Notes under the pieces: model-generated | Told to the model about the DNA's origin: nothing | The model's input: only the letters and a program-made list of their open reading frames with translations | Databases searched by the model: none | Translations under genes and position numbers: made by a program | Assembly (NCBI RefSeq): GCF_010015615.1 | Contig: NW_024468935.1 | Location: forward strand, 5,363,692 to 5,427,691 | DNA length: 64,000 nt | Direction of reading: 5' to 3' | Origin: Cucurbitaria berberidis CBS 394.84 | Taxonomy: Eukaryota; Ascomycota; Dothideomycetes; Pleosporales; Cucurbitariaceae | Part shown: piece by piece, positions 48,633 through 58,306 of the stretch | How positions within the stretch are numbered: position 1 is the stretch's first letter | Layout: each line of letters starts with the position of its first letter

Positions 48633-49861
48633 ATGCCACCATCCCGCATCCTAGACTCGCATATCCACCTCTGGCCCTCAACAGCTACGCAACCCACAAA
48701 TCATGGCTGGATGGCGCCGGGCCATCACCTTGCTAAAAGACATGGGATTTCAGACTACAGGAGCGTCGCGAATGTAAAGAGATCTTCATCCAAGGAAGAA
48801 GTAGAGGAAGAAAACCCCATTCCAGTCTCTTTCATATACGTAGAAACTGATCGTTATTTGCCATCCTCAACTCCTGAGATTGAAGAAGAAAGAGATAGCG
48901 ACGAGGAAAAGAGAAGGAAACTATCAAAATGGGCTAGCGAGCCTTTATCCGAGGTGAAATTTCTCAGACGAATTGTAGAAGGGAAGCCAGAAGAGGGTGA
49001 TGGCTTTGCGCCCAGTGATGCGGCATGGATGAAAGGCGCAGTGTTATGGGCCCCGTTCCATCTCTCCCCTTCCCTCTTCAGCACGTACCTCCAGATCGCG
49101 GAAGAAGTTGCTGGGCCAGCACTTTGGGCCCGCGTCGTAGGCTTCCGGTATTTACTTCAGGGCAAGGCTGAGGGCGAGGTGAAGCGGTTAGTTGAGAGCG
49201 AGGACTGGTTGCAGAATATTGTTTCACTGCGGGATGGGAGGGGAGGGAAAGGTTGGGCATTTGATGTTGGTGTGGATACGCATAGAGATGGTGTTGAGCA
49301 GCTGGAGCATGTGGGCGGTATGATTGCGGAAGTGCGCAGGCGAGAGGCGAATAGTGGTGGCCAAGGGCACGTTCGATTCGTCTTGAGTAAGTCATGCTCC
49401 CTCTTCCTTCCTTACTTCCTCTATATCGAGAAAAGTCACGTCTAACCACACCAGACCACCTCTGCAAACACAGACTCCCACTAGCGACTCCTTCCGATCC
49501 AACATTCGTCCGCTGGCGCTCCGCCCTCACCGGCCTCGCAGCAGACACATCCATCTACATGAAGCTCTCGGGCGCCCTGAATGAATTCGACGACGCTTCG
49601 CCAACGCCCGACACCGTACAGTCCGTCATCGAAGCAGTCCAGCCTTTCTTCGACGCCGTCTTTGCCAACTTCCCTGGGAGAGTCATGTTTGGATCGGATT
49701 GGCCCGTATGCAATGTCGGCGGGCCGCATGGCGAGCAGGGAAATTGGAAATTTTGGGTAAGTGTTGTTGAGGCTTGGATGGAAGAGAGGGGTTTTGAGGA
49801 GGGGTCAATGGAGAGGGTGTGGTGGAGGGCGGGGAGTGAGGCGTATGGGGTTGAGGGGTGA
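48633..49861 (+). CDS. Amidohydrolase-2 family lactonase (L-rhamnono-gamma-lactonase-like, LRA2-like)
   Basis: Model: join(48633..49386, 49455..49861), 386 aa. The metal-dependent TIM-barrel hydrolase signature is visible: N-terminal ILDSHIHLWP (HxH), GFRYLLQG, the strand end RFVL-NHLCKH with a ligand His, and near the C-terminus MFGSDWPV with the catalytic Asp. The spacing (GHHLAKRHGISDY, then FIYVETDRYLPS and EPLSEVKFLRRI) resembles fungal rhamnonolactonases, the second step of the L-rhamnose pathway, which open the lactone to L-rhamnonate. A charged insert (Lys/Glu-rich, about 45-100) is unusual. The 68-bp intron (GTAAGT to CACCAG) is phase-consistent. Other lactones (2-pyrone-4,6-dicarboxylate) are possible substrates. 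The assignment gains weight from LRA1 14 kb upstream. Confidence 0.68.
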
Positions 49862-50361
49862 AGGAGTAGGTTGTCTCTGGCGAGGTGAGGTATATGTAAG
49901 ATTTTGGGAGGAAGGAGTACAATGGAAGCTGAAGCGAGCTGCTTTTGGGGTTCTTTTCAATGCATCAATAGGAAATAATATAGTCGCAAGGCCACAGCAA
50001 CTATAATACAACCAAATGTGCTGAAAAAACACATTAACCCAAAGTTATCCTTCCCATTATGATTCTTTTACACGCTTGCTTTTCAAAAGAAAAGTCAGAG
50101 ATATTACCCCTAATCCCAAACCACCTTCTTTTGCCTTATCAACGAAACATTCATTTTGAATGCTGGTCAATATGTTCCACGGTATGCATATGTCTAATGG
50201 AGATCACTCGACTCATATCTTCATTAACGTTGTGATACGGTGGTAGGGATGAGACAAGTGTACGGGGAGACTGACGACGGGCATATCTGTATGTCTAAAG
50301 GAAGAAGAGAATCAAGTGTCTAAATTCAGAATCTTGACATCTGAATCCAGCCCTGCTATAT
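49862..50361. other. Convergent intergenic, lactonase and ROK1
   Basis: 3'-flank DNA of both genes, AT-rich. No feature recognised. Confidence 0.5.
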
Positions 50362-52656
50362 CTACTCGAACCCCTCGAAGTCGCTCCCATCACTACCATC
50401 CTCAACCTCCTTCACACCACCACCATTTTCCGCTTCTGCTCTCCGCTTACTCCCAAGCATGGCGCCTCGGCGATTATTCTCAATCTTCCTTTCATAACCG
50501 CTCTTAGTGCTGATCCTATTCTTGGACTTGTTATCTGCTCCTTTGACAGTCCGCCTAGCTTCAACACCTCGTTTCTTGAGTTGCTGCCGATCGCGCTTCG
50601 TTGGTGTCGGCAAGGCGTCAATAAGCCATTGCTTTATGCTGCCATCTTCCGCCTTGACGCCCCGTAGTTTTTCAGACGCGCGGATGATGTTCGCGATGAG
50701 CTTCACGTACGGGATATCGTCCTGCGTGTAGAAGGTGACTGCTACGCCGCCCTCCCTGCCAGCTCGTCCCGTCCTGCCAACTCGGTGTACATATGCGGCT
50801 GCTGAGTTGGGTACGTCATAGTTCACCACGCCGTTTAGGCCGCGGAAATCCACGCCTCGAGCGAGTAGATCAGTAGTGATGAGTACCCAAACTTCGCCGC
50901 GGCGGAAGCGCGTCATAATGCTGTCACGTGCGGACGAGGAAAGATCAGCGTGGAGGACTGCAATGCGCGAGGAGCCTCCTGCTTCGGGGGGTATGTCGTA
51001 GAGGAGCTCGGAATGGAGGGCGATGGCGCGGGAGATGGTTTGTGTGAAGACCAAGAAGGGTGGTCTCAGAGTTGACTGAGCTGTGGAGTCTGAGGAACTG
51101 GAGGTTGGATGGAGAAGCTGTCGTATCCCAAGAAGTTTTCCTTGTTCGGTTGCAGCGTACGTCAGTTGGTGGGAGATGTTTGGTATAGCACTGTCCTTTA
51201 AACCGACGACGAGACGGATGAGGGGCGGTCGCGCAGGCATATCGGACTTCGACGAGGACAGTGTCTCCCAACGCGTGTTCATGGTGGAGAGAGTGAGGTT
51301 TTCGATGTTGGATCCCATTGTTGCAGACCACAACCCTACTCGCAGCTTGGGGTTGGTGCAAGCGTTCCATATGTGGAGGGTTTGTTCGCGGAAGAGCGGG
51401 TCAAGGAGCACGTCTGCTTCGTCGAGGACAAGATGGGAGACGCTCGGTAGGTTCGCGATTGTGCCATCTTTGCGCTTCAAAGTGTTTAGAAGTGCGAGGG
51501 GCGTGGCTACGAGAATCGCTGCTTTTACGAGTTCTGCTCGTCTTGGTGTTTGCTTTTTCTTTTGTACTGCCTTGTCTTCATTATCGGAATTTGAAGCGTC
51601 TTCGTCATGCTCAGAAGCATCGGGTGAGTCGGGCCCATATTCGATGAGCTCGCTTTCTGTTCTTTCAACGACCTCCATGCCCTTCCTCATCAGTGTCGCT
51701 TTGATTGCCGTGCCCTTTGCCATTTTCCTCGCCTCATTGACAATTTGCGACGCAAGCTCTCTCGTAGGTGCAAGCACGATGGCGCGTGGCCCGTCCCTAG
51801 AATCCGTATCCTTGCTCTCCGAAAGCAGCGCATTGATGATCGGTATCAAAAATGCTATCGTCTTCCCGCTGCCTGTGGGTGCGACCGTCAATAGATCGAT
51901 ATCCCCGGCATACCCTTCGCCAGAGAGAGATTCTGCGCCCGTTGTAGACCCATTCTGCCCCGCCTTGTGGTTGTTACTAGCCAGCAGCAGCGGCAGAGCA
52001 CCAAGCTGCACCTCGGTAGGTAGCTTATAGCCTTGATCCATTATGTTCTCCGCTAGTCTTCTCGAGATGCCATATCGTGTACGTAGGTGAGCAAATGACG
52101 TGAGCGGCTGTGGGTAAAGCTGCCGCTTTGCTTCTTTCTTCTGGTTCTTTTGCTCCTTTTCCTTCTTCCGCTTTTTGGACTTCTTTTTTTCCTCCCGCGA
52201 CTCTTCCACTTGTGGCGCGAAGTCTTCCAGCACTGCGATCTTCAGCTTATGCAAGTGTAGTATCTTTTTGCATTCATCCACATCGTACTGCTCCTCTTCA
52301 ACAACGTCGGTGCCGTTCTCCAAAGCACCAGAGTCCTTCAGCTCTTCCTTCCGCTGCCTTTTCTTCCCCTTTGTGAGCTTGCCATCATCTCCATCGAGCT
52401 CGGTGTCTACACCTGCGCTTCCGCCGAAAAAGTCGAGATCTGCTGGTAATGCAGCTGGACTGGGGGGTGACTGTATAGTGACAGCGACAAGGCCTCTCTT
52501 TCGTTTTCGGCTCTTGTTCGTGCTTTGTGTAGGCTGCGCAGGCTCATCGTGGCCAAAAAGTTGCGGGTTCGCGACTGCGCCGGAGGATGGCAGCTTTTGC
52601 GACGGCGAGTTTGGCGCCGCCTTTGACGATCGTGAGAGGAGCTTGAAGACGTTCAT
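50362..52656 (-). CDS. ROK1: ATP-dependent RNA helicase ROK1 (DEAD-box)
   Basis: Intronless, 764 aa. The start is ATG 52656 (MNVFKLLSRSSK); a TTG two codons upstream is not used. A long basic N-terminus (about 1-200, with KKKSKKRKKEKEQK) precedes the helicase core: GYKLPTEVQLGALPLLL (Q motif), APTGSGKT (I), APTRELASQIV (Ia), LVLDEADVLLD (II), WSATMG (III), FTQTISRAIALH (IV), TTDLLARGVDF (V) and HRVGRTGRAGREG (VI). All motifs are complete. The pattern FKLLSRS near the start and the long acidic insert between Ia and II fit ROK1/DDX52, a nucleolar helicase for 18S rRNA processing (A0-A2 sites). The core has a typical charged C-terminal extension. It shares a ribosome-biogenesis role with SLX9 far to the left, but the two are not linked. 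Confidence 0.88.
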   Translation of the reverse strand: MNVFKLLSRSSKAAPNSPSQKLPSSGAVANPQLFGHDEPAQPTQSTNKSRKRKRGLVAVTIQSPPSPAALPADLDFFGGSAGVDTELDGDDGKLTKGKKRQRKEELKDSGALENGTDVVEEEQYDVDECKKILHLHKLKIAVLEDFAPQVEESREEKKKSKKRKKEKEQKNQKKEAKRQLYPQPLTSFAHLRTRYGISRRLAENIMDQGYKLPTEVQLGALPLLLASNNHKAGQNGSTTGAESLSGEGYAGDIDLLTVAPTGSGKTIAFLIPIINALLSESKDTDSRDGPRAIVLAPTRELASQIVNEARKMAKGTAIKATLMRKGMEVVERTESELIEYGPDSPDASEHDEDASNSDNEDKAVQKKKQTPRRAELVKAAILVATPLALLNTLKRKDGTIANLPSVSHLVLDEADVLLDPLFREQTLHIWNACTNPKLRVGLWSATMGSNIENLTLSTMNTRWETLSSSKSDMPARPPLIRLVVGLKDSAIPNISHQLTYAATEQGKLLGIRQLLHPTSSSSDSTAQSTLRPPFLVFTQTISRAIALHSELLYDIPPEAGGSSRIAVLHADLSSSARDSIMTRFRRGEVWVLITTDLLARGVDFRGLNGVVNYDVPNSAAAYVHRVGRTGRAGREGGVAVTFYTQDDIPYVKLIANIIRASEKLRGVKAEDGSIKQWLIDALPTPTKRDRQQLKKRGVEARRTVKGADNKSKNRISTKSGYERKIENNRRGAMLGSKRRAEAENGGGVKEVEDGSDGSDFEGFE

Positions 52657-53106
52657 GGTCAAGTTGATACTGGGCGTCTGTTTGGTATTATTTTTGTGTA
52701 AATTTACTCATTGTCTCGCCATGTTCGCTGCGAGATTGTGTCAAGTTTCTCGAGTGTTGAAAGTTCGAAAGTTCAACTCGAAAAATTGGTGGTCCGTGCG
52801 ATCCTTCTCGCCGAACTGCCGATCATCGTATTGCTTGCAGGACGCGTTCTGAATCGCTGTGAAATGGTTGCATTGCCCAGTAGTTGCACAGGAGAAATGA
52901 AATCTAAATCAAAGGTATGTGCAATAATACTACAGTGTAGGGCCCTTCCCGGCCCAAGTGTACCGCATGCACGCTTGCCCAACCTATCAGCCCGCGTGAT
53001 CGTACAGCTGCTCTCTACCTCGCGCTTCCTACTCATCTACAACTGTCCTGTGACCAGTTGATATGTTTCTGCTGTATCTTTATCCGTTTCCATGGCTCTG
53101 GTGCAC
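52657..53106. other. Intergenic, ROK1 / ATP20
   Basis: 450 bp between the ROK1 start and the ATP20 stop, both on the minus strand. Holds the ROK1 promoter; nothing else recognised. Confidence 0.5.
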
Positions 53107-54043
53107 TTAGTGGTGCTCCTCCTTCGCCCTGTACCCAACAAGCTTAAACCTGCCAATAATCTCGCCAACGGAGAAGAAGCCGATAACCTCAGCAGCAACA
53201 ACACCAGCAGAAAGCCATTGTGCGCGTGACACGTTCCGGACCTGAGCGAGGATGTTGGCGGGGTCTTGCTGCACTTTCTGTGCTGCGGCGTTGGCCTCGC
53301 TGGCGGCGCGGTTGAAGAGCGAGGTTGGGTTCTTGGCGGCGTTGATGGCCGGCTGGAGGTAGCCTTGGATTGTCTGAACAGAACTTTTCAGGTGTTAGTT
53401 GTGTATAGAGGGTGAGATGAGGAAACGTAGGGGTGGGGTGCGGTTGTGTTAGATAGGCTTACGGTGGTGCCATGTTTCGCTGATGAGCAATAAGCTTGCC
53501 GAGCTCAAGTGTGACTTTTGAGTAGTAGACGACCTGGGGAATCAATCCTGTAGTGACAACGTCAGCGCAATGTTTGAAATGAACCAGGTACCCGAGTGTG
53601 TCATCGTCTCATTGGAAAGCGCGATTGGAGCGTGACGCGCGAGCTACGCCTGGACAGCTGCACAGAGCTTCCCAAACATGCCATTGAGCTCCAGCCGTCC
53701 TTCGTTCTGCTCTTTCGCGCTCTTCCAGACTTCCAAAATGCAATCACACCCCATTCCGTCCCTCAGAATAATGCCACTAACCTTGTACAGTCCCAACCAG
53801 CCCTCCTACACGTCCAGTTGTCGCATTGGCCGCATTGCTCGCGGCTGAGCCAACACTTGACGCGGCAGAGCTTGCTGAGCTGGTGACTTTGGTGAGGCCC
53901 TCTGATGCCTTGGTCGACACCTCAGCAGCTTTACCCTTTACAGCGCCGGCGGCTTCGGACGTCGTCGAGGCATTGCGGATGCCGGCGCGGCGGATGGTGA
54001 ACGTCGATTGCCGTAAGACGGCGCGTGATGCAGCGAGAGACAT
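53107..54043 (-). CDS. ATP20: Mitochondrial ATP synthase subunit g
   Basis: Model: complement(join(53107..53383, 53463..53547, 53782..54043)), 207 aa. The N-terminus (MSLAASRAVLRQSTFTIRRAG) is Arg/Ser-rich without acids, a typical mitochondrial presequence. An Ala/Ser-rich stretch follows, then LIPQVVYYSKVTLELGKLI, NMAPPSVQTIQGYLQPA, and a C-terminal membrane segment (WLSAGVVAAEVIGFFSVGEII) ending GYRAKEEHH. Subunit g is an accessory Fo subunit that supports dimerisation and cristae shape; its GxxxG-like region is in the last helix (the GFFSVG part here is a loose match). Intron 1 (53548-53781, 234 bp) is long. For intron 2 the acceptor at 53384, with a CTAAC branch 12 nt upstream, gives NMAPPSVQTIQ; the one ten nt downstream breaks the frame. 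Confidence 0.85.
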
Positions 54044-54474
54044 GTTGATGTGAATTGAGTGAGTGGAGATGGCTCACGGCGATGGGTCGATGTCGGCGTT
54101 GAGGTTGAGTTGTTGGACTGCTCGGCAACGACCTGACGATTTTTCCGATGGCCTGTGCGCCAGCTCCTTCCCAAGCATCGAGGGAGCTATTCACTCGAAC
54201 TTCTACTCTTACAGTCGCTTATCAATAAGAATTTGAGCATACTAAACAGTTCTGACCATTGTGTAGTCGAACAAGAGTACTTTTCTACTCGTGAAAAGAG
54301 TGGACTGGTTGCGTAAAATATCCTCACAATCGTCAGACGTGCAGACATGTTTCTCGGCTACCAGTAAAAACAAATATGCAAGAAGAAAGTAGGTTTTTTT
54401 AGTCATCTGTCAATTCTATCGCCTCCTTTGTAAAGTTCGAATCCTTGTATGCTCGTGACTTCCATCGTAGTTGT
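54044..54474. other. Intergenic, ATP20 / large MFS gene
   Basis: 431 bp containing the ATP20 promoter and the MFS 3' flank. Nothing recognised. Confidence 0.5.
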
Positions 54475-57400
54475 TCACCAGCTGTCCCTGAAGCTCCTCC
54501 TTTTCTGCTTCTCCTCCCCCAACCGCGGCCCCTTGAGCAGAAAGTTCAATTTCCGGATCTCTGTCCACCTGCTCAGTGATCCGAGTTCAAGCACACTCAT
54601 CCTCCTCATTTTGCCACTCGGGTTCCCAATCACCACAGCCTTCCAGTCTGCCCCTCTACCCATCTTCTCTAATTCTTTGAACTCCACCCATGCAGCCGTA
54701 TCGCGTCGGGTACCGAACGTGTGGCTGGGGATGACCTGTACTTCCTTGAAGCGCAAAAGAACCGCTGTGAGAAGAATAGTGAGGCCAAAGAGGATTCCTG
54801 CTGTCACGCCGGTAGATGTTTGGGCACCCAGGCGACGTGTCATGGAACCGCCTACTATGGTGGCCACTCCTGCACCAATGAAAGCGAGGGTTTGCGAGAC
54901 GAAGATGCCCGCTGTTACGCGGGGAAAGGAAGTATAGTTTGTTCTCCTCCTCCGATCCTGAACAGCCATGGACACGAGACGATGCCGCGTATTTGTGCCA
55001 GGCTGCAAGTCGCACGTATCGAATGTTTCCATCATCAACCCATGACATTCGGCAATAGCGAGGATGCTAAAGAAGCCTACAGCGCCTGCGAAGATGATGG
55101 GGACCATATATGGGTTTGGCTTGCCGGCAGCAGAGACAGTGTATGCGAGGCCCATCAGCGGGAGGGTTAGCGTGAAGATAGCCCGACGGACAAGATGGGA
55201 AGACCAAGTGACTTGTTTCTGGAATGTCATGCTATCAGTTCGAAATGCACGCTTGCGCTCGCGAGAAAATATGCCGGCTTTCGTCAGTGGAATGGCTAGA
55301 AAGGCACCAATGGCGATGGACATCACGCCTGCCCCGACGAAGCGAGGCCGCCATTTGTAATCTCGAGAGAGAAGAGCGCCTAGAAGAACAATGACTAAGA
55401 CGATCTGTGTGTAGATCCAGCCAAGGTAGAGGGAGAGGACGAGGAATCCAGGCTGGCACATCATCATAACCATGAGCTTCAGCCCAGCCCACACCTCTTC
55501 AAACCAGTACTTCGGGCCTTCGGTCGAGATATGGAGTTTGCACTCACCGCGCGATACGCGACGAGTGATATAATTCTCATCACGATCATACACCTCCGTT
55601 ACCGACCTTCGATAGGGGGCTCGACGAGTTTCTGGGGCGAGGATATTCAGAACCAGTGCGGCGGCGATGATAATTAGTACGACATAGAAACCCCAATCTG
55701 GACTCAAGCCATCGATGATTGCAGCGCCGACCTGGAAACCAATAGCGAGCGAACCAATCCAGCACCATGACCAGATACCAAGCCACATTCCCATCCCTCC
55801 ACCGTGCCGCCGTACATCATTGGGAACAACAAACTCTTGATGTGGATTTTTGCTCTGTAGGGATGCGCCGAAAAGGTCAAGAAGCACTGTGATGTAATTC
55901 ACATTTGCAAACCCAAGAACGAGGCCTAAAGCTGCACGAGAGCAAAGCAGTCCAGTTCGAAATCGTGCGTCGTTAGGGGACCGCTTGGCGCTGACGACGA
56001 TTGCTTGAGGAAATTGTAGAGGTAGAGCGAGCGCCAGAGCGGCTAGCACATAAGGCTTGCGTCCGTGGAGCAGGGCTAACGGCCATACAACAAAGGTTGA
56101 TACAGCAAGCCCAAAGTAAAGGACAGCATTGCCTACGATGACGATATGGCGCTCATCTGCCAAATAATACTGAATGCGAGGTACTTCGCCGGCATAGACG
56201 CCGATGATGATGCCGAGTAGAGCAGTGTTGATACACGCAATCACGGCAGTGAGACGCTTCTTGCCCGTGGACCAGTTTCTCGCGATCGGTTGTCTGCGGT
56301 GGTGCCTGCGGAGACTGAACATATGATGATGTGCCTGTTCCTGTACGATCAGTTCGTTTCCGTATATTTTAGCAGGAAGATCTTCTTCGTCAAAAGATGT
56401 ATCATCTTGGCTGAAGACTGACGATCTGTGCTGCCGATGTCCGGATCTAGACTTTACTTCGACTCCAAAGCTTCCGCGATGCCGACGTCTGCGTGGTCGT
56501 ATAACTGAGTCTCCGGTAAGCCGCTGGCGTGATCGACCACGAGACTGATCTCGAGCTACAGGACGAAGAACGAAATCTACATGATCCCTTGGAGAAGTCC
56601 GAGAAGGCTGGGGTGGAAGAAGTAGATCACTTCGTGTGCCGAATCTGGTCCGACCTCGCACGCCCTGGTCACTAGACGAGAGAGACGAAGTTGAAGACTT
56701 ATCAACTTGGTGATCCTTGCGCTGCGAATAAGCCCAGTCAAATGACGAAGAGTCTCTTTGTAAGTTAACACGTTCCTCAGGATGCATGAGCCCCTTTGCA
56801 TTTTCCAATCTGTCCTTGTGAACGAGGGGCGTCCTTACTGGTTCAGAGGGCATATGGTGTGGGGATCCGCCGCATTGTGACTGCGAATACAATTGTGACA
56901 CGTCTTCCACATCTTCAGAAGATGCTTGGAGCGGTGAAGTGGTGTTCATCGAATATCTCGTGGGGTCGCCAGATGCTTCTTGGATCGCATCCTTGGCATC
57001 TACAATGATTTCATAGATTTTTTCGACTTGATCTTGATCATGAGCATCTTCAGCTATCTCAATAGCCTCTTGTACCATGCTCTCTAGGTCTTCAACTGCG
57101 TTGCTAGTCCTTCGGTCATCGATTCGATCGAAAGCACCAGGGCCGGGTCCTAATTTTGTTGCGGGCATCTGGAGATGCGAAGCGAACGCAGGCAGAGTTG
57201 TTGTTGATTCCACATAGTGCTGTGCAGGTATACGGATTGAATCCGGTGTGATAGACCTTTCGAGCTGGTCTGGAACTGGGACAAGGCTATCTGTACGCCG
57301 ACGATCGTCGTATAGCGGGCTTTCGTTGAGCTCTTCATCGTCATAATGTACGATCTTGGGCCTCTTCTTTAGTTCGCGAGATACTGATGCAAGAGGTGGA

Positions 57401-57807
57401 TCTCCCAAAGGGGGAGACTTTTTCGGCGGAAGCGAGACACGTCGACTCTGTGACGGTCGATTTTCTGTTGCTACAGATAGGCTGCTCCCGTCCAGCGGCA
57501 AGACCCGACGTTTGCTTGGTGAAGCCATTGGCTTCTTCCGTATTAGTGGCGTGGGTTTTGTGGTAGATTTTGGTGCGACAGCTGTAGAAGGCCTGCGATT
57601 AAAAGGATATGTACCTTGAGATGGAGTCTTTGCCTCGCTCTGCCGACGGGCTGAAGGCTTTGTCGAGACGGCCCGTGACGTCTTGCCATCTAGCCAAGGG
57701 AGTCTTTTCACTGTTGTCCGCGGAGCTACCTTCCTCCTCTCCGTGGGTGCTTCTGGCTTCGAGAGCGCCTCTGTGCTTGCAGAGCCAGCATCAGCACTCC
57801 CAGCCAT
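54475..57807 (-). CDS. Large major-facilitator-superfamily transporter with a long cytosolic N-terminus
   Basis: Intronless, 1110 aa from ATG 57807 (MAGSADAGSAST); a TTG six codons upstream is not used. The first about 515 residues lack membrane segments and are Ser/Arg/Pro-rich, with an acidic helical stretch DLESMVQEAIEIAEDAHDQD and probable phosphorylation-rich parts. Then a polytopic membrane domain begins: KRLTAVIACINTALLGIIIG, then VYAGEVPRIQYYL and GNAVLYFGLAVSTFVVWPLA with LLHGRKPYV, an MFS motif A-like loop. A long hydrophilic loop carries APETRRAPYRRSVTEVYDRD, typical of the fungal MFS group with polyamine or drug substrates. At least 11 segments are visible. Typical MFS proteins are 450-600 aa; this one is double. 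The substrate is not readable from the sequence. Confidence 0.8.
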   Translation of the reverse strand: MAGSADAGSASTEALSKPEAPTERRKVAPRTTVKRLPWLDGKTSRAVSTKPSARRQSEAKTPSQGTYPFNRRPSTAVAPKSTTKPTPLIRKKPMASPSKRRVLPLDGSSLSVATENRPSQSRRVSLPPKKSPPLGDPPLASVSRELKKRPKIVHYDDEELNESPLYDDRRRTDSLVPVPDQLERSITPDSIRIPAQHYVESTTTLPAFASHLQMPATKLGPGPGAFDRIDDRRTSNAVEDLESMVQEAIEIAEDAHDQDQVEKIYEIIVDAKDAIQEASGDPTRYSMNTTSPLQASSEDVEDVSQLYSQSQCGGSPHHMPSEPVRTPLVHKDRLENAKGLMHPEERVNLQRDSSSFDWAYSQRKDHQVDKSSTSSLSSSDQGVRGRTRFGTRSDLLLPPQPSRTSPRDHVDFVLRPVARDQSRGRSRQRLTGDSVIRPRRRRHRGSFGVEVKSRSGHRQHRSSVFSQDDTSFDEEDLPAKIYGNELIVQEQAHHHMFSLRRHHRRQPIARNWSTGKKRLTAVIACINTALLGIIIGVYAGEVPRIQYYLADERHIVIVGNAVLYFGLAVSTFVVWPLALLHGRKPYVLAALALALPLQFPQAIVVSAKRSPNDARFRTGLLCSRAALGLVLGFANVNYITVLLDLFGASLQSKNPHQEFVVPNDVRRHGGGMGMWLGIWSWCWIGSLAIGFQVGAAIIDGLSPDWGFYVVLIIIAAALVLNILAPETRRAPYRRSVTEVYDRDENYITRRVSRGECKLHISTEGPKYWFEEVWAGLKLMVMMMCQPGFLVLSLYLGWIYTQIVLVIVLLGALLSRDYKWRPRFVGAGVMSIAIGAFLAIPLTKAGIFSRERKRAFRTDSMTFQKQVTWSSHLVRRAIFTLTLPLMGLAYTVSAAGKPNPYMVPIIFAGAVGFFSILAIAECHGLMMETFDTCDLQPGTNTRHRLVSMAVQDRRRRTNYTSFPRVTAGIFVSQTLAFIGAGVATIVGGSMTRRLGAQTSTGVTAGILFGLTILLTAVLLRFKEVQVIPSHTFGTRRDTAAWVEFKELEKMGRGADWKAVVIGNPSGKMRRMSVLELGSLSRWTEIRKLNFLLKGPRLGEEKQKRRSFRDSW

Positions 57808-58306
57808 CTCTACGGCCGGGTGCAAGCGGAATTGTGCGTGGAGCTACACTGGTAAAGTCAAATATGCTACTTCGAAAGACACCTGGTAAGAAAGGTGGTG
57901 TCGCTAGGACTTAAACAGTTGCGCGGGAGTACTGAGTGATAGTGAGAGGTTTGTGAGCTCTACAGAATAGGAAACGACCAGCTCCGAGTGCCGATGCGAA
58001 GAAGTAATTAGGACGAAGGTTTCGGACTCGAGGAAGCTGGTCGTGGAGGACTGCGAGATGGAAAGGATATACAATGAGGTGGGTATGGATGTGGTGTTAT
58101 AGTGAGAGCGGGGAGAGAGTTACTGTTTGTATGTGTGATCTTTACGGTAGACTCATTGCTCTTGCTTCAACTGCATCCGCCAAGGGAGGCATTCGCGACC
58201 AGGTGCAAATCAGGATCATGCCTACAAATCGGACGACATAACCGACTTTATAATCTTTGAAGCAATTTCATAACAAGTCAAGGTGCACACCATTCTAGAA
58301 ATCCGC
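57808..58306. other. Intergenic, large MFS gene / amidase
   Basis: 499 bp between the MFS start and the amidase stop, both on the minus strand. Holds the MFS promoter; nothing else recognised. Confidence 0.5.

Noticed and set aside
54425..54450. tRNA T-loop-like GTTCGAATC
   Set aside because: The flanking bases do not form a five-pair T stem and no other tRNA arms are present.
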